Assembly: GCF_003201775.1 (NCBI RefSeq)
Contig: NZ_QJJZ01000013.1
Span: forward strand, 1-64,000
Reading direction: 5' to 3'
Source: Arenibacter sp. ARW7G5Y1
Lineage (GTDB): Bacteria; Bacteroidota; Bacteroidia; Flavobacteriales; Flavobacteriaceae
Length of the DNA: 64,000 nt
In this document: positions 1 to 8,050 of the stretch, piece by piece
How positions within the stretch are numbered: position 1 is the stretch's first letter
Layout of the letters: the number at the start of each line of letters is the position of its first letter
Notes under the pieces: generated by a model
Told to the model about the DNA's origin: nothing
What the model saw: the letters and a program-made list of their open reading frames with translations, nothing else
Databases searched by the model: none
Translations under genes and position numbers: made by a program

Positions 1-84
1 ATTGCGTCTGATTATTGGTCTTCCAAACGACATTGCTTTTCATACCATTAAGATAAGAAAATCAATACTTTTTTTAAAATCATA

Positions 85-126
85 AACAAAAAAAAAGAGA
101 CTGCCTTTTTAGACAGCCTCTTTTTT
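85..126 (-). terminator. Rho-independent terminator
   Basis: A stem of nine positions (97-105 with 112-120, including G-U wobble pairs) is flanked by A and T runs. On the minus strand it lies just past the stop of the lipoprotein gene at 144, so it should end the copper-related transcript. The run of A and T on both sides would let it work in both directions. Confidence 0.75.
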
Positions 127-143
127 ATATGATAAAATACTAT

Positions 144-1007
144 CTAGAATTCCAATTCAAAGTATAGACTACTTGCCTCGTTTTCTTCGGTAATATCTTC
201 CCCTTTTAACACCTCTCCTGTACTGTTCAACAGTTTTAGATTTAATTTCCAATACCCTGTCATGGTCAAGGACAACTTACCCTTATAGGATTTGGAAGCC
301 GCATCATAGGTTAAATCCTCATTGTTGGGGGAACTGTGGTTACCCATACCTGGCATTCGCGGATCAAGTGCTACCGAATAGTTTTCCACATGGGAAAAGC
401 TCATCATACTGTCCATTTTATATAGCAGGGCCTCTATATCGTTAACGGCAACTTCAGGATCGGTCGGTTCAACCATGGCCAAGACATACCTCGTTTCATC
501 ACTACCCATAAAAGAAGAAACCGTTTGCTTGCCATCACTTGGTGCTGTAACATCTATGGTTTCCGTTACCGAAAATTCCTGTCCCGCTACCGTGTAGGTG
601 AAAGTTATGTCCCAGAATTCATCTGCATTACCAGGCATCTGGAATACAATATACCCTTTGGCCACCGTGTCATAATCATCCGTAATGTTTAGTTCGGATA
701 TTGGACAGGAATGGTTCATGCTCATCATATGCATTACGGGCAACCAGGTAATTTCCGGATTGGCATAATAAGTATCATCGGCAGTATTCTTTATACGTAC
801 AAAAAGTTCATTGTACCCAGTTGTAAAGCCGGTTTTTTCTTCCGAATACAGCTCCAAACTATGGCCATTGGCCGTAATATTTGTTACTAAATTAAATTCT
901 GCCAAAGGATCAATTTCGTTTTTAGGTGAATCGTCCCCATCAGATGAACAGGATGACAGCCCTATGGCGGCTATAAATGTTATTAGACCTAGTTTTATTG
1001 TTTTCAT
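144..1007 (-). CDS. Methionine-rich lipoprotein, probably copper-related (YtkA-like modules)
   Basis: A 287-residue secreted lipoprotein. The N-terminus has a hydrophobic signal ending in the lipobox LSSC (Cys20), followed by an acidic linker. The mature part has two beta-rich modules. Each holds a Met/His-rich patch: MHMMSMNHSC near residue 92, and MPGMGNHSS after a MDSMMSF stretch near 200-225. The second module ends with a GYWKLNLKL-type segment that resembles the YtkA-like fold, in which Met/His clusters bind copper. It lies 14 bases downstream of the TonB receptor gene and is surely co-transcribed with it. I infer a periplasm-facing lipoprotein that accepts copper from that receptor. The family assignment is by eye only. 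Confidence 0.6.
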   Translation of the reverse strand: MKTIKLGLITFIAAIGLSSCSSDGDDSPKNEIDPLAEFNLVTNITANGHSLELYSEEKTGFTTGYNELFVRIKNTADDTYYANPEITWLPVMHMMSMNHSCPISELNITDDYDTVAKGYIVFQMPGNADEFWDITFTYTVAGQEFSVTETIDVTAPSDGKQTVSSFMGSDETRYVLAMVEPTDPEVAVNDIEALLYKMDSMMSFSHVENYSVALDPRMPGMGNHSSPNNEDLTYDAASKSYKGKLSLTMTGYWKLNLKLLNSTGEVLKGEDITEENEASSLYFELEF

Positions 1008-1021
1008 AAGTTTATTTTTAT

Positions 1022-3085
1022 TTAATTAATTGAATAAGAAAGTGTTAAAAAGAAGTTTCGCCCCATGCGCGGAATGTTTTTCCAATCGGTATAGGTGGAG
1101 TAGTTTTCATCAAAAATATTCTCAACCCCGAACTTCGCGTACATGGAATCGTTGTTAAAATTAAAGGTCTTCCCAAAGGTCAAGGAACACACCGTATAGG
1201 CCTTTGTTTGATCTTCCCCGAATTCCGGGTTATAGTTCACTTGTTTTCCTCCACCGGTAACCCTTAGGGCTGCCGAGAACGACCTATTGTCAAATTGAAA
1301 CCCTGAGCGGTAGGAAAATGGACTTATAAAGGGTATGTTTCCCCCATTATTGTCGGTACCACGATGATAGGAAATCAACCCGGACCATTTCAGTTCTGGC
1401 AGAATGGCGTATTCCACATCCAAGGATGTGTTGAACAAATTGGCATACTCCAGGTTCTTGTAGATCTTTACCCCTTCCGCTCCTATGGTCATCACACTCA
1501 GGGAAGGATCAATTTCCCCAATGATATAATCGGCGATATGGAAATAATTGGCCTCGGCACTTAGCTTTAGCTTGGATTTTTCCCAAGAGATCTTGGCATT
1601 GGCCTCCATGGACTTTTCATTGGCAAGTTCCGGATCCCCAATATAATCATGGTTATCGAAGCTGTTGAACAAATAAAATCCATAACCTTCGGTTACGGAA
1701 GGTGCCCTATCGCCATAGGAAAGTCCCGCATTAAAATGCCATGGCATCCACATTTTATGCCATTGCCCAGAAATACTTTTTAGGAATCGCGTTTTGGATT
1801 TCTCCATCTCCGGATAAAAAATCTTTAGACTATTCAATCCAAACTCGTCTGCAACATTCTGGTTCTGAACGGTCATCCTGGTCGCTATTTTAAGAAAACT
1901 ACCATTTAGGTCCAGTTCATCTTCCGCATAGATTCCGCCATTCGCAGTACGAACATCGGGCCAAGTAAGCATAAACATGGGCAATTCATTAGGGTCATTG
2001 GGGTACATTGTCATTTCTGCCAATGATTTGTTGTAATACCCATCTACCTTAAATAACAATTGATGTTTTTTGGCCTGTAGTGCTGCTTGGGTATAAAATC
2101 CATAAGTATCGCTCCAACCCGGCATATCCATGTGGATGGGTACATCTGGCCTTTTGGTATCGTCCATGACATGGGTTACCTTATTAAAATACAACTTGGA
2201 TTTCCAATTACGTAAACTGCCCCATAAGGTATTCTGTTCAAAACCCACCGATGCAATAATGGCCCTTGCCAAGGAAACATCCATAGTCAGTGCCGGATAA
2301 CCTACATCCCTTGCTTCATCGTAAATAAGACTCGCGGTCAGGGCTTGATCTTCTGCAATTTTATAACCCCCATTGGCCGAAAAATTATATTTTTCAAACT
2401 GGGAGAAATCCACTTCCTGATCGCCCCCTGCAAAATAATTTTCCGCTATGCGATAAATAATATCCGTATCCACATAGAAATTGGGATTCGAATAATTAAG
2501 TTCTGCCCCAACAACCCCCATTTGATTGTTGCTCTCAAAACCTGTCTCCACTCCACCATAAAGGCCCGTATCCTTAAAATTACCACGATCCAGCTCCAAA
2601 TTAATGGCTCCACCGATGGTATTTCCATGTTCGGTACCTTGCTGACCGGACGCTATATGCGCCTGCGATAGGTTGGACACATCCACATAGGAGGTAACTG
2701 GATCCATTTTATCGGTACATGCACCAAAGATCTTCATTCCGTCAATAGTTACCGAAAGACGTTCCGAAAACATATTGTTCAAAGTTGGTTCCCAGGCATA
2801 TGCTCCCCGTTTCACCATATCTACCTTTTTAGAGGATTCCAGATACTCGTCCAAAGTGGAAAGGGGTTTGGGCTGCCGATGGTAATCCAAAGCCTTTCTG
2901 GCCGAAATTAGGATTACTTCGTCCAAATTAATGGTTATGACCGAATCCCTTTGCAAAACCAATTCCTGCGCGCCAATGTCTTTGGGGAAAATACAAATCC
3001 CCAATAACAAAACCCAATAATTAATAGGTCTGCCAGTTTCCATAAGTATTAGGTATACCTTATGGACACATTTAAAAATGTTCAT
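1022..3085 (-). CDS. TonB-dependent outer-membrane receptor, putative copper uptake
   Basis: About 687 residues. There is a signal-like N-terminus, a plug region (near residues 60-180, with DGMKIFGACTDKMDP and a GTEHGNTIGGAINLE stretch) and a C-terminal beta barrel ending in an aromatic-rich strand (FFLTLSYSIN). No CarboxypepD-like extension is present, unlike the other two receptors here. Predicted barrel loops are rich in methionine (IHMDMPGW, EMTMYPND, LPMFMLTW), as in OprC/NosA-type copper receptors. The start could also be the ATG at 3043, which gives a shorter N-terminus in front of the hydrophobic segment. It is flanked by a Met-rich lipoprotein and a Cys-rich small protein, and NosZ nearby needs copper. 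That context supports copper, but the substrate is an inference. Confidence 0.7.
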   Translation of the reverse strand: MNIFKCVHKVYLILMETGRPINYWVLLLGICIFPKDIGAQELVLQRDSVITINLDEVILISARKALDYHRQPKPLSTLDEYLESSKKVDMVKRGAYAWEPTLNNMFSERLSVTIDGMKIFGACTDKMDPVTSYVDVSNLSQAHIASGQQGTEHGNTIGGAINLELDRGNFKDTGLYGGVETGFESNNQMGVVGAELNYSNPNFYVDTDIIYRIAENYFAGGDQEVDFSQFEKYNFSANGGYKIAEDQALTASLIYDEARDVGYPALTMDVSLARAIIASVGFEQNTLWGSLRNWKSKLYFNKVTHVMDDTKRPDVPIHMDMPGWSDTYGFYTQAALQAKKHQLLFKVDGYYNKSLAEMTMYPNDPNELPMFMLTWPDVRTANGGIYAEDELDLNGSFLKIATRMTVQNQNVADEFGLNSLKIFYPEMEKSKTRFLKSISGQWHKMWMPWHFNAGLSYGDRAPSVTEGYGFYLFNSFDNHDYIGDPELANEKSMEANAKISWEKSKLKLSAEANYFHIADYIIGEIDPSLSVMTIGAEGVKIYKNLEYANLFNTSLDVEYAILPELKWSGLISYHRGTDNNGGNIPFISPFSYRSGFQFDNRSFSAALRVTGGGKQVNYNPEFGEDQTKAYTVCSLTFGKTFNFNNDSMYAKFGVENIFDENYSTYTDWKNIPRMGRNFFLTLSYSIN

Positions 3086-3176
3086 TTGATTTATTTAGAT
3101 AATACAATTCCTTTAAGACGCCATAAGCCTTGTAGAGGTATTGGACCGAGCCCAATTCCCTATGGCGATGATTGAA

Positions 3177-3557
3177 TTATCCCAGCTCTGGTGGCTGTGC
3201 AATATCTGTAGTATATAGAGCGGGAATTAAAGTTTGGATTCCCTTATAATTATTTTGTACTGTAAAATCGTATTCATTGACCGATCCAAGAACGAATAAA
3301 GGGTCGAACGGAGAATTGTACTGTATTTCAAAATTGAACCGTTTGCCCTCAAACGGGTTTTTATCGCTTCCCTCCGATTCTTTGGCCAATTGTTTGGCCA
3401 AGTAACATTTACCATCACAATGTAAGGAAGGGGTAGCCCTATTTTCGCAAAGATTCTCAACAATATAATCGTAATTTACTGCATATTCCGCTAAAGGCCA
3501 TAGTGGCTTTATCAGCATTATTATCGCAACAAATAGGACTAAATGTTTCATTATCAA
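3177..3557 (-). CDS. Small secreted or membrane protein with HCDGKCYL motif
   Basis: A 126-residue protein with one N-terminal hydrophobic segment (signal or anchor, residues 3-20). It is followed by a short Cys-rich stretch in which LCEN and HCDGKCYLAKQL are conspicuous, then a polar tail. I do not recognise a named family. It is the first gene of the leftward run leading to the TonB receptor (92 bases between them) and has its own promoter region with a TGACAATTGTCA palindrome. The CxxxC arrangement next to His suggests metal or redox binding. With its neighbours, a role in copper delivery is plausible but unproven. An alternative start is the Met two codons downstream. Confidence 0.6.
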   Translation of the reverse strand: MIMKHLVLFVAIIMLIKPLWPLAEYAVNYDYIVENLCENRATPSLHCDGKCYLAKQLAKESEGSDKNPFEGKRFNFEIQYNSPFDPLFVLGSVNEYDFTVQNNYKGIQTLIPALYTTDIAQPPELG

Positions 3558-3612
3558 TTTTTAAATTAAGGCAGGCTCCATGATAAAAGACGGCCATATT
3601 TAAAATACAGGA

Positions 3613-3656
3613 CAAATATAATACATATTGAATAGATATAAAGATGACAATTGTCA
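3613..3656 (-). promoter_or_regulatory. Putative promoter with TGACAATTGTCA palindrome for the copper-receptor operon
   Basis: On the minus strand 3620-3613 reads TATATTTG, an exact TAnnTTTG -7 element of the Bacteroidota type. No -33 TTTG lies at the usual spacing. Instead the perfect 12-base palindrome TGACAATTGTCA (3645-3656) is centred about 37 bases upstream of the end of the -7 element. That geometry is typical of a dimeric activator that replaces the -33 contact. The regulator is unknown. Confidence 0.45.
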
Positions 3657-3701
3657 GGTAATGCACCTTTTTGTTTTTATTCAATTTAAATAAGCAATAA
3701 T

Positions 3702-3744
3702 GTAACCTGTGTTACCCAATTTCATTTTTAGTTGTTTAATTTTA
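3702..3744 (+). promoter_or_regulatory. Putative cydAB promoter with GTAAC-N4-GTTAC operator
   Basis: GTAACctgtGTTAC (3702-3715) is a perfect inverted repeat with a four-base spacer, the layout of CRP/FNR-family sites. A near-match to the -7 element (TAATTTTA, 3737-3744) follows, with the palindrome centre about 36 bases upstream of its end. Cytochrome bd genes are commonly under FNR-type control, so this is a sensible activator site. The identity of the regulator is inferred. Confidence 0.45.
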
Positions 3745-3773
3745 AACTTAAATTAAACCTTAAGTTTTTTTTC

Positions 3774-5105
3774 ATGGAGGATATGCTCTTTTATGATAGA
3801 ATGCAATTTGCCTTTACTATCACCTTCCACTATTTGTTTCCACAACTTACCATGGGTCTTTCCCTGATCATTGTCTATTTTAAATGGAAATTTCTTAGAA
3901 CCCAAGTAGGCCATTACAATGATGCTGCCAAATTTTGGATGCGGATCTTCGCGCTTAATTTTGCCATGGGGGTTGTTACCGGAATACCAATGGAATTTCA
4001 ATTTGGGACCAATTGGGCCAAATTTTCCGAATTGACCGGGGGAATCATTGGGCAGACCTTGGCCATGGAAGGGATGTTCTCTTTTTTCCTGGAATCCTCC
4101 TTTTTGGGGCTATTTTTGTTCGGTGAGAAATTATTGGGGCACAAATTACATTTTGTAACAGGTTTCTTGGTGTTTCTGGGTTCCTGGGCCAGTGGCTTTT
4201 TAATTATTGCCACCCATTCCTGGATGCAGCATCCGGTAGGATATGAAATATTGAGCAATGGCAAATTTGTATTGAATAATTTTACTGCCCTATTTTCAAA
4301 CCCTTGGCTTTTACCCTCCTATTTGCACAATCAATTGGCCAGTTTGGTTACCGCATCTTTTGTAATGGCTTCCATTGGGGCCTTTTATATTTTGAACAAC
4401 AGACATAGTAGCTTCGGTAAGTTATTTGTTAAAACCGGGGTCGTCTTCGGGCTTGTGTCCTCGGTATTGGTAGCCTTTCCTACAGGAGATTGGGCAGCGA
4501 AAAATGTGGTGGAGCATCAGCCGGTTACCTTCGCTGCCATGGAAGGGCTATTTGAAACCCAGGACGGCGGGTCGGAAATTGTATTGATAGGGCAACCCAA
4601 TGTGGTTGATAAAAAATTGGACAATAAAATTGCGGTCCCCAATATATTGAGTTTTTTAACCTACAAAAAATGGGATGCGGAAGTGAAAGGATTAAATGAA
4701 TTTGAACCGGAAAACTATCCCACCAATATTCCGGGCCTATATTACGCCTATCACATAATGGTAGGACTGGGTACCCTATTCATAGCGCTAATGGCGGCGG
4801 GAGCCATTCAGTTATGGCGTAAAAAATTATACGCCACCAAGTGGATTTTGTGGTCCCTGCTGTTCTTCCTTCCCTTTCCCTATATTGCCAATACCACCGG
4901 ATGGTATACCGCAGAATTGGGGAGACAGCCCTGGTTGGTATATAACCTATTGCGCACTTCGGAAGGAATTTCCCCAACAGTATCCTCTGGAAATACATTG
5001 TTCACCTTATTGGGATTTATTGGATTATATCTATTGTTGGGGATGCTATTTTTGATATTGGTAGGTAAAATTATAAATAAAGGACCTGTAACTACTGAAG
5101 CTTAA
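3774..5105 (+). CDS. cydA: Cytochrome bd-type quinol oxidase subunit I
   Basis: The quinol-oxidising, haem-carrying subunit of the high-affinity bd terminal oxidase in the inner membrane. From the ATG at 3774 it has 443 residues. An earlier in-frame ATG at 3732 would add a Lys/Phe-rich stretch not expected for the family. Visible landmarks are MLFYDRMQFAFTITFHYLF with the early His that ligates a b-type haem, the ETQDGG region of the periplasmic loop, and the GRQPW signature near the C-terminus. The loop is short, as in the short-Q-loop class. Only two bases separate its stop from cydB. A palindromic operator lies upstream. This oxidase resists NO, which fits the neighbouring nitrosative-stress genes. 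Confidence 0.97.
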   Translation: MEDMLFYDRMQFAFTITFHYLFPQLTMGLSLIIVYFKWKFLRTQVGHYNDAAKFWMRIFALNFAMGVVTGIPMEFQFGTNWAKFSELTGGIIGQTLAMEGMFSFFLESSFLGLFLFGEKLLGHKLHFVTGFLVFLGSWASGFLIIATHSWMQHPVGYEILSNGKFVLNNFTALFSNPWLLPSYLHNQLASLVTASFVMASIGAFYILNNRHSSFGKLFVKTGVVFGLVSSVLVAFPTGDWAAKNVVEHQPVTFAAMEGLFETQDGGSEIVLIGQPNVVDKKLDNKIAVPNILSFLTYKKWDAEVKGLNEFEPENYPTNIPGLYYAYHIMVGLGTLFIALMAAGAIQLWRKKLYATKWILWSLLFFLPFPYIANTTGWYTAELGRQPWLVYNLLRTSEGISPTVSSGNTLFTLLGFIGLYLLLGMLFLILVGKIINKGPVTTEA

Positions 5106-5107
5106 TT

Positions 5108-6184
5108 ATGGAAATATTCTGGTATATAGTTTTAATGAGTATGTTGGCCATTTATGTCGTCTTGGATGGTTATGATTTTGGAGCGGGAATAGTACATCTA
5201 TTTTTCGCAAAAAAAGAAAAGGACAAGAAAGCCATTACCAATGCCATTGGCCCTTTTTGGGATGCCAACGAGGTCTGGCTCATTGCCTCCGGAGGTGTTC
5301 TTTTCTTTGCCTTCCCTACCTTATATGCCTCTTCCTTTAGTGGGTTTTACCTACCGTTGATCATGATTCTTTGGTTGCTGATTTTCAGGGCCATTGGACT
5401 TGAACTACGGGGTCAAATACACCACCGATTATGGGAGACCGTATGGGACAAGGCTTTTGGAATTGCCAGCTTTCTATTGGCCCTTTTCTTTGGCATAGCC
5501 TTGGGCAATGTTGTACGGGGCGTAAATTTGGGAATGGTAGAAAATGGCGTCTCCGCCCACGAAGCCCACTATTTTTTTCTCCCCTTATGGAATCCTACTT
5601 TTAGTCCAACGGCTGCACATTTAGGAATTATTGATTGGTTTACCATTTTACTAGGTCTGGTGGGAGTGGTCACCCTAACCATCCATGGTGCCAATTGGAT
5701 TATCTACAAGACCAATTCGGACCTCAACGACAAATTGAGGACCGTTATCTTTCGGCTCAATTTTGCCCTGTTGGCGTTGGTAATCCTCTCCCTTGTGGTA
5801 TGGCACGTTATAGCACCCAAGCCTTTCCTCAATTTTATTGAAACGCCATGGCTATGGATTTTTCCTATATTGACCCTTATAGGTCTTGTTGGACTCTTTT
5901 GGGTAAAGGCCTTTAAAAAGGACGGAATAGGATTTATATTCTCCTCCTTGTTCATTCTGGGCGGCTTTGCCTCTACCGCGGCATCTATTTTTCCCAAGCT
6001 TCTGCCGTCTACCAATTCTATAAATCCATCCTTGACAGTTTACAATGTAGCGGCAGATGAATACGGACTTTCGGTAGGCATAAATTGGTTTATAATTGCC
6101 TTTATACTGTTAATAGCCTATGTATTTATTCAATATAGGGTATTTAAGGGCAAAATGGATGATATTGGGTACGGGGAGCATTGA
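5108..6184 (+). CDS. cydB: Cytochrome bd-type quinol oxidase subunit II
   Basis: A 358-residue polytopic membrane subunit that pairs with CydA and stabilises the di-haem oxygen-reducing site. The N-terminus has the family pattern YVVLDGYDFGAG, followed by GPFWDANEVWLI around residues 48-60. Several further hydrophobic helices extend to the C-terminus. It starts two bases after the cydA stop, so the pair is translationally linked. The small CydX-type subunit was not recognisable downstream. Confidence 0.97.
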   Translation: MEIFWYIVLMSMLAIYVVLDGYDFGAGIVHLFFAKKEKDKKAITNAIGPFWDANEVWLIASGGVLFFAFPTLYASSFSGFYLPLIMILWLLIFRAIGLELRGQIHHRLWETVWDKAFGIASFLLALFFGIALGNVVRGVNLGMVENGVSAHEAHYFFLPLWNPTFSPTAAHLGIIDWFTILLGLVGVVTLTIHGANWIIYKTNSDLNDKLRTVIFRLNFALLALVILSLVVWHVIAPKPFLNFIETPWLWIFPILTLIGLVGLFWVKAFKKDGIGFIFSSLFILGGFASTAASIFPKLLPSTNSINPSLTVYNVAADEYGLSVGINWFIIAFILLIAYVFIQYRVFKGKMDDIGYGEH

Positions 6185-6241
6185 TATCCAAAACCCTATG
6201 CCCCACACTAAAAAATGGTGCCAAATTTTATTTAAGATAAA

Positions 6242-6273
6242 TTTGTCCGAAATAAGAATAAGAATTATATTTG
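6242..6273 (+). promoter_or_regulatory. Promoter of the Rrf2 regulator gene
   Basis: TTTG at 6242-6245 and TATATTTG at 6266-6273 are separated by 20 bases, an exact fit to the Bacteroidota -33/-7 promoter. Transcription should start near 6280, leaving a leader of about 17 bases before the ATG at 6297. Confidence 0.7.
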
Positions 6274-6296
6274 TATCGATTTAATTTAGCATTAAT

Positions 6297-6731
6297 ATGT
6301 TTTCAAAGGCTTGCGAATACGGAATAAAAGCTACTATATACATAGCCGTAAAATCTATGAGACACACGCGTGTAAGCCTTAAAGAGATTGCGGAAGAGGT
6401 AAATTCTCCGGTAGCATTTACCGCAAAAATATTGCAATCCTTGGCTAAAAGTGGAATTATTGATTCCCATAAGGGCCCAACAGGTGGCTTTGAAATCGAG
6501 GAATCGAAAATAGACACCATTAAATTACACGATATTGTACATGCCATAGATGGCGACAATATATTTGTTGGCTGTGGTCTGGGTCTGAAACAATGTGATG
6601 CCACACAACCTTGTCCTGTACATGATAAATTTGTAGGCATCAGGGAGAATCTAAAAATGATGCTGCAAAATACAAGCCTGTACGAATTGGCTACAGGACT
6701 GGATATAGGTCTAACCCACTTAAAAAGATAA
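6297..6731 (+). CDS. Rrf2-family transcriptional regulator (NsrR/IscR-like)
   Basis: A 144-residue winged-helix repressor or activator. The N-terminal half has the Rrf2 pattern (FSKACEYGIKATIYIA, then LKEIAEEVNSPVAFTAKILQSLAKSGII and the wing KGPTGGF). The C-terminal half carries three cysteines in the arrangement CGLGLKQCDATQPCPVH near residues 92-108, the position where family members ligate an iron-sulfur cluster. This suggests sensing of NO, oxygen or iron. It is followed on the same strand by a set of NO-response genes (Ric-type repair protein, hemerythrin-like protein, truncated haemoglobin), so it is the best candidate for their regulator. NsrR versus another Rrf2 subgroup cannot be settled here. 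Confidence 0.9.
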   Translation: MFSKACEYGIKATIYIAVKSMRHTRVSLKEIAEEVNSPVAFTAKILQSLAKSGIIDSHKGPTGGFEIEESKIDTIKLHDIVHAIDGDNIFVGCGLGLKQCDATQPCPVHDKFVGIRENLKMMLQNTSLYELATGLDIGLTHLKR

Positions 6732-6832
6732 AAATTTACCACAATAAACGATAAAAAGGTATTAAACTCCTTATATAAATTATGAACGAAACTGCTTATC
6801 TATAAAATCATAAAATCCATAACAACACTTAC

Positions 6833-7795
6833 ATGTTAAACATCACCGATAAACTTGTTGAAAAATACCGATCCCTTGGAGAAAATCCAGACACCTATCT
6901 GGAGGGCCTTCTTCACGCAAAACCTATCACATATTGGGATTATGTAGAGGTGGAAACCCTGCTTTCGCTGCAAAGACCACGGACCAATTTTAAAGATGAG
7001 TCCATTTTTATCATGTACCACCAAGTAACAGAATTGTACCTTAAAATGATGCTGCATGAATTACAGCAGATAGTGGATGAAAAAGGGCCTACTACGGCCT
7101 ATTTAATCAATAAAGTGGACCGACTTAACCATTACACTTCCATGCTTATCAATTCCTTTGATATTATGAAGGTAGGAATGGACTATGAAGATTACAATAC
7201 CTTTCGTAAAACCCTAACCCCTGCGAGTGGTTTTCAATCCGCACAATTCCGGTTTATTGAATTGCATTGTACTTCCTTGGTAAACCTAACTGGCCATAGA
7301 TATAAAAAAGAAGGCTCCAACAATCCAAATTTGGAGGAATGTTTTGAACATATTTATTGGAAAGATGCCGGAACGGACCCCAGAACCGGCAAAAAAAGTT
7401 TGACACTTCAACTTTTTGAGGAGAAATACCTACCAGCCTTGGCGCAAACCGCCAAAACCGTAGCGGGCAATACCTTGGAAGACAAAATGGCCCAACTGCC
7501 CTATGTTCCAGATGCATTGAGAAACAGACTTCGCACCTTTGATAAATTATACAATATAGATTGGCCCATGGTTCATTTGAGCACCGCCGAATACTATTTG
7601 GACAAAAAAGGTGAAAACAAGCAGGCTACTGGTGGTTCGGATTGGAAAAAATACCTCCATCCAAAATATCAGCAACGCAAATTCTTTCCAAGTCTATGGA
7701 CAGAAACGGAAAAACAAAATTGGGGAATTAACCATAAAAATGAACATTATGCAAGTACTGAACACACCACAGTTGACGCATCTACAAGTCGGTGA
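6833..7795 (+). CDS. Tryptophan 2,3-dioxygenase family protein
   Basis: A 320-residue all-helical haem protein of the TDO family, which opens the indole ring of tryptophan to form N-formylkynurenine. Family features seen: TYWDYVEVETLLSLQ near residue 33, FIMYHQVTELYLKMMLHEL near 60-80, SGFQSAQFR near 131-140, and a C-terminal segment with VHLSTAEYYL, ATGGSDW and FFPSLW. No other kynurenine-pathway gene is near. Its neighbours respond to NO, and the haem of TDO-like proteins can bind NO, so a non-catabolic role is possible. Its last 56 bases overlap the start of the following cupin gene. Confidence 0.9.
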   Translation: MLNITDKLVEKYRSLGENPDTYLEGLLHAKPITYWDYVEVETLLSLQRPRTNFKDESIFIMYHQVTELYLKMMLHELQQIVDEKGPTTAYLINKVDRLNHYTSMLINSFDIMKVGMDYEDYNTFRKTLTPASGFQSAQFRFIELHCTSLVNLTGHRYKKEGSNNPNLEECFEHIYWKDAGTDPRTGKKSLTLQLFEEKYLPALAQTAKTVAGNTLEDKMAQLPYVPDALRNRLRTFDKLYNIDWPMVHLSTAEYYLDKKGENKQATGGSDWKKYLHPKYQQRKFFPSLWTETEKQNWGINHKNEHYASTEHTTVDASTSR

Positions 7796-8045
7796 AAAGC
7801 TAAAAATACTGCAAATTGAGGCCTTGAAGGATATGGGTATGCCCGAGCACAACAGTTCGCACGAAGCGGTCATTGTTGTTCAAGAGGGTAAAGCCATTCT
7901 TAAAACCGAGCATAAGGAGTACGTCTTAAAGAAAGGGTCCACAATGCTGGTTCCGGCAGGATTGGAACATAGCCTTACCGTATTGAAGGATTTTAAAGCG
8001 GTTGCCATAATGGCAACAGATTCAATTATAAATTTCAAAAAATAA
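7740..8045 (+). CDS. Small cupin-domain protein
   Basis: About 101 residues from the ATG at 7740 (a second ATG at 7749 is equally possible). Single-domain cupin: a HNSSHEAVIVVQEGKAIL strand pair corresponding to cupin motif 1 and a MLVPAGLEHSLTVLKDF segment for motif 2, with the His of motif 2 present. The start lies inside the end of the dioxygenase-like gene in another frame, an overlap of about 50 bases that suggests translational coupling. Ligand and function are unknown. A second, unrelated-looking cupin sits in the nos operon. Confidence 0.8.
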   Translation: MNIMQVLNTPQLTHLQVGEKLKILQIEALKDMGMPEHNSSHEAVIVVQEGKAILKTEHKEYVLKKGSTMLVPAGLEHSLTVLKDFKAVAIMATDSIINFKK

Positions 8046-8050
8046 TTACT

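Noticed and set aside
6281-6742. A 153-codon open frame on the minus strand opposite the Rrf2 gene
   Set aside because: Antisense shadow of a clear regulator gene with a good promoter.
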